Origin: Rhizophagus clarus
Lineage: Eukaryota > Glomeromycota > Glomeromycetes > Glomerales > Glomeraceae
Reading direction: 5' to 3'
DNA: 64,000 nt
Assembly: GCA_015698045.1 (NCBI GenBank)
Contig: BLAL01000037.1
Coordinates: 124,001 to 188,000, forward strand
Shown piece after piece: positions 11,681 to 21,302 of this stretch. The stretch's first letter is position 1. Every line of letters begins with the position of its first letter. The translations under genes were made by a program, and so were the position numbers. The notes beneath the pieces are model-generated. The model ran no database searches. It worked only from the letters and a program-made list of their open reading frames with translations, and had not been told where the DNA came from.

Positions 11681-12551
11681 TAAGGATGGTGCCGCAAATA
11701 AGCAATTGCGGAATAATTGCGATTTACGGTATTGCGGAACATTGCGGATTTTTAAACCTAAATATCCGCAATTCAGCAATCCGCAATTATCCGCAATTCC
11801 GCAAATATTCCGCAATTCCGCAAAGTACTGCAATTCAATTGCAGAATAATTGCGGAATTGCGGCACATTTGCGGAATTGCGATACATTTGCGGAATTGCA
11901 ATTTCACTAAAGCAATCCAAAAAAACGTTGTGAAACATTTTTTTTAATTAAAATATACTTTGAAAAAACGTTTCGCAACATTTTTTCTTTAAATTAATTA
12001 AAAAAACGTTGCGAAACATTTTTTTAATTAAATATACTTTGAAAAAACGTTTCGCAACATTTTTTCTTTAAATTAATTAAAAAACGTTGCGAAACATTTT
12101 TTTTAATTAAATATACTTTGAAAAAACGTTTCGCAACGTTTTTTCTTTAAATTAATTAAAAAAACGTTGCGAAACGCTTTTTATTAATTAAAATACTTTG
12201 AAAAAACATTTCGCAACGTTTTTTCGTTAAATTAATTAAAAAAACGTTGCGAAACGCTTTTTATTAATTAAAATACTTTGAAAAAACGTTTCGCAACATT
12301 TTTTCTTTAAATTAATTAAAAAAACGTTGCGAAACGTTTTTTTTTAATTAAAATACTTTGAAAAAACGTTTCGCAACGTTTTTTCGTTAAATTAATTAAA
12401 AAAACGTTGCGAAACGTTTTTTTATTAAATCGGTTTGGTAAACTGCCAAAACCGATCAGGTGAATTGTGGAATTGCGGTTCACTAACCGCAATTCAACTC
12501 CAAAATCCGCAATATTGCGGATTTGATAAATCAATTGCGGCACCATCCTTA
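11681..12551. mobile_element. hAT-like non-autonomous element, copy 2 (871 bp)
   Basis: Same ends as copy 1 (TAAGGATGGTGCCGCAA and TTGCGGCACCATCCTTA), flanked by the 8-bp duplication CCTACTAC at 11673-11680 and 12552-12559. The subterminal arms are almost identical to copy 1. The centre contains 6.5 units of the ~79-bp double-palindrome repeat against 4.5 in copy 1; the 159-bp length difference equals two units. It is inserted in the retroposon at 11504-13067, splitting its reading frame. CpG motifs are better preserved than in copy 1, suggesting a younger insertion. Confidence 0.9.
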
Positions 12552-12559
12552 CCTACTAC
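12552..12559. repeat. Target-site duplication of copy 2, right
   Basis: CCTACTAC, partner of 11673-11680. Confidence 0.9.
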
Positions 12560-13224
12560 ATAGTCTACAAATAGAGGCGTCGTTAGACTGACCACGACTG
12601 ACAACCCATCAACTTGACCCTCCCGTGAATCAAGGGACATTGAAATCTATGACGATATCTTCATAGACATATCTACTTCACCGCCCCTCAATCATCGCTT
12701 TCGCTCAAAATGAAAATAACAAGTTATCCCATTAGTTTGGAAGGCTGTTAATGGTTGGATCAAGACATTGGTACTGGATCCTTGGTTACCTTCCTTTCGA
12801 CCTCTCCCACTGATTAAATGTTTTTTAAATAAGACCATTATTTGAGCTGATTATTTTATTTTTAATTTTTATTTTTTATTTTTAATTTTAATGTAGTTGA
12901 TGATGTTAATTATTTTAATTTTGACTATGGAAGGGTGAATGTCTGGACTGGCTTAGGCTAGGAATATTACATATAGAATAGAAGAGATTGCTATGTAATC
13001 CTATCTAACTTAATAAATGTATACACGATTTCATCACCAAAAAAAAAAAAAAATATAATTTTATATAAACCCTATATAAATCCATATATAAATTATATTT
13101 GTATTATTTGGAATTTTTAACTTATAGTAAATATCATCAATTATATAATTTATAAAATATGATATATTTTATTTAAAATATCACTAATGATATTATATTA
13201 AAAATTTTAAGTATAATAAAAAGA

Positions 13225-15271
13225 TAATTTTATTTTAGAATAAAAGAAAAACTCTTTCCTGCAGATCTGTGAACCAAATTTTTCACGGAAGAAAAAATTT
13301 TATTTTTATCATGAAGAAAGGATTTTTGCTAAGTAAACCAGCTCCAAAAACAGCAGAAACGTCTTCTTCGACCAAAGTTACCCCTACTACTGCTCTAAAG
13401 AGTATACCTTCTAACCGTTTTCACGATGTTATCATTAAATTTATGACAAAATTCGTCGATATAAATTCAGATTTTCTCCTCTGCTCAATAATACCAACGG
13501 ACCCTGCAGTAATGGAGACTTTCTGTGACATGAACGAGGACAAACTTATCCCTCAGGAACAGTTGGAACAAATTATTGACACAACCGGCTGCTCTCCTTT
13601 TCTAGCTCAACTTTTAGCTACTTTTCTTAATCTCTTTCTTTTGGACGACGAATACAGGGAAATTGTTCTCATGGATTCCAAATTTTGCCGAGCGTTGGAA
13701 ATTGCAAGTAAACAAACTCCCAATATGGAAAATCTCGGGGATCCTATGCACCAATCAGACACGTCGATGAATTTTGATGTTCCTGATACAAATTCTGTAG
13801 GATCATTGGATGATGTGGATGACGAATTACTCGCCACACCCCCACATAATATCACACCTAATCCTGTCACGCCCTTAACCAAATCTCAGAAGCGGAGTGC
13901 TAAAAAGAAGGCCCGTAAGGAAAAGAAGAAAGTTTTGCAACTACAAACTCCTTCTGGACTGGATGAAAAAGTAGTGCCCACTTTTAGCGCTGAATCTCCT
14001 GAGTTTACACCCTCCAAAAATTCTGGTTCAAGGACGGTTACTTTTAATCAAAGTATTCTTTCTCCTCCTTCCACACCCTATAAGCAGCAGTTGAAGCGAG
14101 ATTCCAAATCACAAGCAACTCCTATAGACAATGGAAAGAAATTAAAACAGAAGGAGACAGACAATAATTTAAAAAATGGAAATGTTATCATCATCGGGTA
14201 TATTCCTCAAGATCAAGAACAAGCACAATTATTGGATCTTGTAGTCTATGATATTCCGGCCAAATGGGATAACTATACTCTGTTGGCCAATTTAGGACGA
14301 TGGGGTAAGGTCATATCAGTCAGCACTAGGGTGCACAAGAAGTATTTATCTGCGAGGGTTAGACTGATTCCAGACCATGAGCGCTTGAAATGCTATAATG
14401 GAGGGGACTGGACTGTCAACTTGGGAGGAATCCCTGTTCGATGGTTTCCTGCTTCCTGGAACCTTTCAGAAAGGAAACAAAGAGAAAAGTTCCAAGCCGT
14501 CATGTATAATCTACCAGACGACATGACGGATGCCTCTTTATTCCCAAACGGACGCCCTCACCAATTTTTGTTGGATAGTGGCATAAAATCTTTCAAATTA
14601 GTTAAAGAAGTTGATGGATCCAGAAAGCTGATAGGTTACTTTGACACTTGGGATCATGTTTCCACTCGCATTAATAACCCCTAGCTTTGGAATGACGTTA
14701 GAATATCTTGGTGCCGTTATTCCACCCCCAACTTCAAGAATTTACGTAAATCTGCTCGAATTGACAATGCAGACAAATCTTCACGGACACCTAAAGGGTC
14801 TAATTTTTCTTTTTCAGGTTTTAATACTAACAACCGCAAGAACGATCAAAATAAAACCCCCAAATCTGGACGTTCTACCAAGAAGATCGATCACTCAAGA
14901 ACCGACCAGTCTAAGAAGCTGGATGTAAAACATTTAATCGCTGGGCTGAAGGCATTATTAGAACATTATGTTTAGTTTAGTTGGGAGGGATAGATAGAAG
15001 ATTCCATACTAACTTCTTGTCATGCTTAGCATTCGCTTTATGTAATATTTTTGTTTTATTAGATCGTAGAATTTTTCTTTTTATTTTTTCGTTTACCTTT
15101 ATACCTTGAACAATTCTATAACTAGACTTCCTATTATATTAAAGAGAATAGGCTAGGGATATAGTAGTCATGGGATATATTTGTGACCCTAGTGTGGGGA
15201 ACGGGTAGGTTTAGTTTCAGTGATTTTTTGTATACTTTTCTATCTTTCTTCTCTGAATAAAAGCACTTCCT

Positions 15272-15319
<48 letters not shown>

Positions 15320-15330
15320 ATTTTATTTTA
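13225..15330 (+). mobile_element. Poly(A)-tailed retroposon carrying one long ORF
   Basis: The direct repeat ATAATTTTATTTTA is at 13225-13238 and again at 15317-15330, directly after a ~38-base poly(A) run (15279-15317). Between them lie a short leader, one long reading frame (13311-14975), a ~280-bp 3' UTR and an AATAAA signal at about 15257. No reverse transcriptase or endonuclease is present, and no introns. The structure is that of a processed transcript or a non-autonomous LINE-derived unit copied by another element's machinery. Base composition is clearly richer in G+C than the flanks. Confidence 0.85.
13311..14975 (+). CDS. ORF1-like retroposon protein with internal amber stop
   Basis: I do not recognise a named gene. 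The first ATG of the frame is at 13311 (MKKGFLLSKPAPKT). The frame is open to a TAG at 14682-14684 (after RINNP) and continues in the same frame to TAG at 14973-14975, giving about 554 codons if the first stop is a decayed sense codon. A helical N-terminal part (about residues 30-130) is followed by an acidic segment, a basic KSQKRSAKKKARKEKKK patch (about residue 200), then a region (about 305-420) with VVYDIPAKWDNYTLLANLG and KKYLSARVRL that looks like an RRM-type fold. The tail is Ser/Lys/Asn-rich. RNA binding by an ORF1-like retrotransposon protein is the best guess. A degenerate relative (IYDIPVK, then DNYTL) lies at 42.7 kb. Confidence 0.6.
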
Positions 15331-15791
15331 AATAAAATAATGAAATTATATGTAAAATTGTAAAAAATATGTTTTTTTTTATAAATATAATACAATCATA
15401 TCTTCATAAATACACCTTTCTTAGAATCATAGTAAAAAAAATAATAGAATATGTACTTAAAGAGGAAGTGCATTTATAAAGAATAAAATATTAAAAACTC
15501 TTATAAGTTGGGATTAAAGCTTACCATGCACTTGGAGAGAATTTACTTATTGCGTGCACTTATAGAAGGTGCACTTATAAAGGTATGACTATATTTATTA
15601 TTAAAATAATTAAGATGTAAATAATTTTAACTTTATTAAATAACTTTTACTTAATAAATAAGTCCTTTTATTTGATTAAAGTAGTAAAATTATACTTTAA
15701 AGCTAATAAATAAAAAAAAAAAATTTAAAAATTAATATATTATAAATTATATAAAATACTTGTAACTTTATAAGATATAATAATAAAATCA
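15331..15791. other. Gene-free AT-rich spacer
   Basis: No coding signal. 15395-15590 repeats CATTTATAAAG/GTGCACTTATAAA(G)G words in both orientations (about 15468 and 15562), possibly ends of a small decayed element. Confidence 0.35.
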
Positions 15792-16048
15792 AATCAAACT
15801 ATTTATTTTTTTTTTTTTTTTTTTTTTTGCAAGGTAGTGCAATTCATGAGTTTATTAGTCATATAAAGATAACAGATATTTCTGCTGCAAGTATAACTAA
15901 TCCATTAAAACTCTGAACCGGTTCCCCATCCTATAGATTGCTTCCGTGCCCTACCATCACCAATATGACATTCACCTATATCCTCCTATAGTAGCTATCA
16001 GATTATATAGGATCATTATTGTCCTATGACTTAATCAAACTATTTATT
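15792..16048 (-). mobile_element. Short poly(A) retroposon (SINE-like or truncated LINE)
   Basis: The direct repeat AATCAAACTATTTATT at 15792-15807 and 16033-16048 encloses a 225-bp body. Read on the minus strand the body ends in about 20 A (the T-run at 15808-15828). It has no open frame. A TGGGGAACCGGTTCAG stretch is similar to TGGGGAACGGGTAGG in the 3' UTR of the 13-kb retroposon, so it may be the 3' end of a related LINE rather than a true SINE. No convincing tRNA-like A and B boxes were seen. Confidence 0.75.
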
Positions 16049-17491
16049 AAAATATATTAGTTTATAATAACTATTAAAATTTTTTAAAAAAAAAAAAATT
16101 TTTTTTTTATATTTATAATATAAATAAGAAATAAATAAATATTTAAATATAATACAAAATCAGGATCCTGAATTATATATAAATAAGTCAGGATTAAGTT
16201 TGCTTATTGATCATATAAAATTTTTAAAAAATTGCTTATTTTAGAGGTATTTTTACAAATTTCTTATCCTACATACCCTTGTTTTTAAAAATCTACTGAT
16301 TGGATTTTAATAAATTTTATATCATTAGATTTATTTTAATAAAATGAATCCAATAATATAAATATTATTTTAATAGTATTAATATTGACTAAAATATTTC
16401 AAATTAAAAAATTTACTATATATTATATCTGATTTAAATGAGAGATATTCAGGATCCTACAAAATCAGAATAAAAATTATATAATGAAAAACTAATAAAA
16501 TTACTAATAATAATTAAAAATTTAATTTTATTAGCAATAAAATTTAAATAATTTTTTTTTATATAATTAAAATTAAAATTAATATTTACTATATAGTTTA
16601 ATTGATAATAGAACCAAAACTAATTGATAATGAAATCAAAACTTTTGGCAAAAATAATTTTATCAAAAATCATTATTTTAGATAAAGTTTTTTTTTAATT
16701 ACAAAAATGTTTTTTAGTTAAAATATAATATTAAAATATTTTTTAATAAATCAAATTCAGAATTGAAAATGAAACTGAATCAGAAATTTAAAGCTTTAAT
16801 TATGAATCTAATTATATTAATTTTATTTAATAATACAATTATATTTAATAATAATATAATTTTTTTAATAATAATTTTTATTTATTAAACATTCTTCTGA
16901 TTTGAATAAAAAATATAAATATATATAATACAAATTTACAAGAAGGATGGATGGACTACTACTCTATAATTTGATTGATTAAGATTGAAAAATTAGAATA
17001 TTAGATCCATCATAATTTTTAAACCTATTTTTTTTTTAGTAAAATCTAACTAAAAAAGAAACATACCAGGCGTGTGTTTTGAAGATCTAATACTATTTCA
17101 TACAAATTTTCTTTTTTAAACTAATACTAAATAGGAAAAATATAACAAGTGTTTTCTAAATATTTAATTTGAAAATATGTATAAAAAAAAAAGATCTACT
17201 TTTGGAATTGATCTGCAAAAAGATTAGAGAAATACTGTACATATACTTATATAAGTAGTACTTAGCTATAGTAAATATAATGCTATTCCGAATAATGTAA
17301 TAATTGTACTGTACTAAATATTAATGCAGCTTATATCTGTGGGTCCATTAATGTCAACTGTAGAATTTTATTATAAATACGCATTTCTAAAACTTTAAAA
17401 TTACATTATTAATTGTAAATTTTCTTGTTATAAATAACAAATAATAAAGTTAAAAATCAGTGTAATAGGAACGTATCAAGTCAGAATTGCC
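16049..17491. other. Gene-free AT-rich stretch
   Basis: Mostly A/T homopolymer-rich sequence. ATTCAGGATCCTRNA-like words recur at about 16160-16172 and 16448-16460 in opposite orientation (AATCAGGATCCTGAAT and ATTCAGGATCCTACAA), possibly the ends of a ~300-bp inverted-repeat element. Nothing coding is supported. Confidence 0.35.
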
Positions 17492-19013
17492 TTATTCTCG
17501 ACGAATCCTCTTTGATTCATGATCATATTGTCTATCTCTTTCTCGCTCTCTCTCTTTCTCCCTATATTCTCTATCTTTTTCTTTATGGCTCCTCTCTCGT
17601 TCTCTTTCCCTATCTCTGTAATCTCTTCGATTGTCTTTATAATCCCTATGATCTCTTATCTCTCTATCGATGTAATCACGATTATTACGACTATCTTTAT
17701 AATCATCCTTTCGTCGATTATCTCCTTTACTTCCGTTTATTTTAAAATTTTCCATTCTTTTCTTTTTTTCCATTTCTTCTTTTATTATTTCTTCCATTGC
17801 TGACAACTTCTTTGGTTGTTCCTTATCTTTTTCCTTTTTTTGTGCAGCCATAGGATTTGACTTTTTAACTAATGCACTTAGAGATTTTTTTTGTGTCGAA
17901 GGCTTACTAAAGGATATGCTAGTTGTGGGGAGGCTAATATTTTCCGCGGCGCAATCAACCTTGTCTGTTGTGTTTGAAGTTAAATTAGTAGATTTTGTCA
18001 ACGTAAGGTTAAGTTTTATTTTTTCTTCTTCTGTTTCACGTTTAAGTTCAGTATATATTTCCTAAAAAAAAAGAAAAATATTAATTTGTATTAAGGATAA
18101 TCAAAACGAGTGAATCAAATTAAAAATTATATTGAAATTTATTTTACATTACCTTATCGTCTAAACCTAACTCTTCAGCCTCTTTTTTTGCTCTTTCAAC
18201 TTGCTCTCCTATCAATTTTCGAGTCCTTTCCTCTTCATCTTTTTCGGCACGTTCTTTTTTCATAATCGCTTCCTATTAATAAATAAATAAAGTTAGTTAA
18301 ATTTAATGATGTCAATAAACTTTAAGTAAATTATAAATACCTGTCTTGCTAATGCTTTTGGACTATTATCAATCCAAGTGATAAACCATCCTTTTTGCGT
18401 ATCATCAACTTGACAAATCCCTTCTCTACCAAGAAATTTTACAAAATCTGTCAAAGTCTCCCATATTGTACCATTCATATGTACGTGGTGTCTATCGGCA
18501 ATATATTCTTGATAAACGAGATTTGCATGAACACGTTTCGTTCCCCATCTAAAATTAATATTAGAATTATTATTAGTAAAATAACTAAACCAAAATTTAA
18601 TCAGTGAATTACCTTCGTGAAAGTAATTTGATAAAATCATCCTGAAACTGCTTTGAGTATCCTTGCATATACATAGAAGGACTTTCTTTCAAAAGATCCA
18701 TTTGACGAAGATGAGATTCGGAACGAATATGACACTAGATCAATAAAATTTTTAGCAGTTCTATATATTGTGGACAATAAATATTTTAAAAAACAAAAAA
18801 AAAAAACTTATATACAAACCTGATAACCATTTTCGTCCCGACATTGTTTTTGGCACATTTGACAGTACCATTTCAACTTTTGAAGACCTTTCGCCTTTAG
18901 ACAATATAAAAAAAAACAATTAGTAATCCGAGTAACTTCAAACTTGAGTAAAAAGTGCAAACCTTTATTCTGTTCGCAATAGCTTTTGGTGTTAAAAATT
19001 CGTGTTTACCCAT
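17492..19013 (-). CDS. kin17: KIN17-type DNA/RNA-binding protein
   Basis: Six exons (19013-18963, 18894-18820, 18734-18613, 18548-18341, 18272-18153, 18061-17492) join with GT-AG introns in frame to 381 aa. The start MGKHEFLTPKAIANRIK is the universal KIN17 N-terminus. Next is the CxxC...HxxxxH zinc finger (KWYCQMCQKQC, then the HIRSESH helix), then the conserved winged helix (GTKRVHANLVYQEYI, HMNGTIWETLTDFVKFLGR and KGWFITWIDNSP). The role known for the family is in nuclear nucleic-acid binding linked to replication, repair and RNA processing. After SAMEEIIKEEMEKKKR the metazoan tandem KOW/SH3-like domain is missing; instead there is an Arg/Asp/Glu-rich RD/RE tail of about 90 residues. The start is shared in a head-to-head arrangement with the EF-1 beta gene. 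Confidence 0.92.
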
Positions 19014-19200
19014 CTTATGAGAGTTAGATTGTGAGTACGTGAAACTGGAAAAAAAGAAAAAAAAAAAAAAAAATATTTTACTGATCATTATAATACTTGG
19101 TCATGTTTACTGTACTGCGGAACTGCGGTCACGATCAATTTATTGATTTTTTTTTCAAATTTTTGCTTTCATTTTTACTTCATCTAAAAAACGTTTCAAA
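19014..19200. promoter_or_regulatory. Shared divergent promoter, KIN17 / EF-1 beta
   Basis: Only 187 bp separate the two start codons, so both promoters must lie here or within the first introns. A pyrimidine/purine-rich run (19050-19075) and a CTGCGGAACTGCGGTCACG segment at 19115-19135 are the only GC-rich features. The EF-1 beta start codon is immediately followed by an intron, a usual place for extra control of translation-factor genes. Confidence 0.55.
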
Positions 19201-20194
19201 ATGGTATACATTTGTTATCGAATTTTTTAATTCGGAAAACTTTTAGAAATTAACCGATATTCTTATTTAGGGTTTCACTCAACTTGATAAAGATCCAGGT
19301 CTTAAAGCTCTTAATACATTTTTGCAAGATAAGTCTTATATTGAAGGGTAATTTTTCTAGAATTTACTCTACATTATGTATTTTTTATGATGATTATTTT
19401 ATTGGTCCGTGTTTCTGAAGCAGAATTAAGACACTGTCTTATGAAAGAGACCTTATCTAATTTCTGACACCTTAGATCTATAATATTACAATTTATTAAA
19501 TGTCGATAAATTAACAAATTACAAATTAAAATATAATATATTAGCTACGAACCATCCCAAGCTGATGTGGCTGTATTCGAAGCTTTAAACTGTCCTGATT
19601 CTACTAAATATCCCCATGCGGCTCGATGGTATAATCATATTGCCTCTTATTCAGATTCATTTAATTCACTTCCTGGCACAAAAAAGGATGCATCATCATA
19701 CGGACCCGATGTTATTGAAACTCCAGCGGCAGATGATGATGATATCGATTTGTTTGGTTCTGATGATGAGGAGGAAGATGAAGAAGCCGAACGTCAAAAA
19801 GCAGAAAGACTCGCTGAATATCGACGTAAAAAGGAAGCTAAACCAAAAGTTATTGCTAAAAGTATGGTTATTCTGGATGTTAAACCTTGGGATGATACTA
19901 CTGATTTAGCTGAAATGGAAAAATGCGTAAGGAGTATTGAATTAGATGGTCTTGTATGGGGTGCTTCTAAACTATGTCCTGTTGGTTATGGTATCAATAA
20001 GTTGCAGATTACGTGTGTCGTAGAGGATGATAAAGTCGGTGTTGGTAAGTTGTGTCATTATATTCACTTTTCTTTCAATAAAAAAACGTTTGACTGATTT
20101 TTTTTTAAAAATACCAGATGATTTGGAAGAAAAAATTACAGGGTTCGAAGATCATGTTCAGAGTGTTGATGTAGCCGCTTTCAACAAATTGTAA
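19201..20194 (+). CDS. EFB1: Translation elongation factor 1-beta (eEF1B alpha)
   Basis: Nucleotide exchange factor for eEF1A in cytosolic translation. Four exons: 19201-19203 (just the ATG), 19271-19347, 19545-20044 and 20118-20194, giving 218 aa, the usual family length. The N-terminal part ([18 protein letters not shown], then [14 protein letters not shown]) is the eEF1B/GST-C-like region. The acidic linker [18 protein letters not shown] is the classic EF-1 beta signature, and the catalytic guanine-exchange domain follows ([20 protein letters not shown], then [16 protein letters not shown] and [14 protein letters not shown]), ending VDVAAFNKL. The start is inferred: exon 2 begins GGTTTCACTCAA with no ATG, and ATG at 19201 is followed at once by a GT donor giving MGFTQL. 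Stop TAA at 20192. Confidence 0.95.
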
Positions 20195-20572
20195 AAATCC
20201 ATTTAAAATTATTGCCCTTTATTTTAATATGAAACAATGAAAATTTTACATATATATATTTGCTATTATAAAATGTTAACAACTAATAATAAATAACAAC
20301 AAAGCAAAGTTGATTGCAACTGAAATTTATCAAATATGCCGATAACGTGTTTCATTGTGAAGACGCGTTGGTTTTACACTATGTGAAATACAGTATCTTA
20401 TATTAGTCGATAATCTTCAAAATAATTATTGCGTTGTCTTAATCTATCAGCCACGAATCTGATACTTTAATTTTTTTTTTTTATTATAATTTTTAATAAA
20501 ATCTGGTACGGACTTTCCAAAAAAAAAAAAAAAAGAGAGGACCAAGTGAAAGTTTGAACGTACTGTGTGGTT

Positions 20573-20582
20573 GTCACGTGAC
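20573..20582. promoter_or_regulatory. Palindromic CACGTG site
   Basis: GTCACGTGAC, a 10-bp palindrome containing the E-box core used by fungal bHLH factors of the Cbf1/Pho4 type. With CACGTG at 20990 and 21141 it is one of three such sites within 730 bp upstream of the gene at 21303. Confidence 0.45.
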
Positions 20583-20989
20583 TTTACTCTGTCTACTATT
20601 CTATATTTTCTATATTATCAGGACATCTTATCCTCCTTTCTCTTTGGCATTTAATAAAGCTATTTTTATTAACTGACACATATAATAAGTTAAGACGTCA
20701 GTTACGTATAGTATTAAATTGGAAACAGCCTATTTGATAAACGACAAATCTACCGAGATTCCTTTAAATAGATTGAATTGCTCATTTTATCATTCATTAT
20801 AATGCAATCAATGCAATCATCTAATAAAAATTGCGTTATAATTGAGTACTGATATTATGCGACGAACGCGTCTCTTAAGAAATATTAACATCATTAACAT
20901 CGGCTCATCGGTCTCATCAGTAGAATGAAAGTTTCCTACTATTACTGTTAAACGCGCGATTTCAGCAGCAGTATCACGAGATCTTATCA

Positions 20990-21001
20990 CACGTGACGTA
21001 A
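20990..21001. promoter_or_regulatory. Overlapping CACGTG and TGACGTAA sites
   Basis: CACGTGACGTAA joins an E-box core to a CRE/ATF-like TGACGTAA. About 300 bp upstream of the next start codon. Function is inferred from motif only. Confidence 0.4.
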
Positions 21002-21140
21002 CAAGAAAAAATAAACGCGAATTTTCAAATATAAAAGGAATATAAAATTCCTTTTTTCTTCTCTCTTTCCTTTTACTTTATATAATTTAATATTTAGTTG
21101 TAATAGTACTTAAAAAAGAAAGGTTAGAATTCCACGGTGA

Positions 21141-21146
21141 CACGTG
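21141..21146. promoter_or_regulatory. Third CACGTG site upstream of the 21.3-kb gene
   Basis: CACGTG in GGTGACACGTGTTAA, about 160 bp before the ATG at 21303. Confidence 0.35.
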
Positions 21147-21302
21147 TTAAATTCTATGTGTGAATTTTTTTATGAACTGTCTTATACACTAAAAGTTTTA
21201 CAGAATTTCAAAAAGTCACGGTCATTTTACCTTTAGAAGGTATTCGAGTCATTAAATACGATATATTTAACATATACTCACCAGCCACTCGACCTTTTCA
21301 TA

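Larger units (their letters stand above)
11504..13067 (+). mobile_element. 5'-truncated poly(A) retroposon with nested hAT-like element
   Basis: A direct repeat AAAATATAATTTTATATA at 11504-11521 recurs at 13050-13067 right after a poly(A) run (13039-13053): the signature of target-primed reverse transcription. The body is GC-richer than its surroundings. It starts in an open frame (11561 onward: MKRSKLESNLNNRYSED and later SNSTTQSSQFSPTT) and continues past the nested element as TNRGVVRLTTTDNPST, then IEIYDDIFIDISTSPPLNHR. Stops TAG and TGA occur inside, both plausible decayed Trp codons. Noncoding 3' sequence with AATAAATG at about 13011 precedes the tail. This resembles the C-terminal tail and 3' UTR of an ORF1-type family protein like that at 13311, but of another subfamily. 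Confidence 0.75.
20195..21302. other. Intergenic: EF-1 beta 3' side and promoter of 21.3-kb gene
   Basis: After the EF-1 beta stop there is AT-rich 3' sequence with AATAAATAA at about 20287. The second half becomes richer in G+C and in candidate factor sites (see CACGTG entries). No gene seen. Confidence 0.5.

Noticed and set aside
15895..15960. tRNA-derived SINE with B box (GGTTC-like word)
   Set aside because: Only GGTTCAGAGTT is present and no A box at the right spacing; left as retroposon of unknown origin.
17512..17803. Plus-strand frames rich in Ser/Leu/Ile
   Set aside because: Shadow of the RD/RE-rich KIN17 tail on the other strand.
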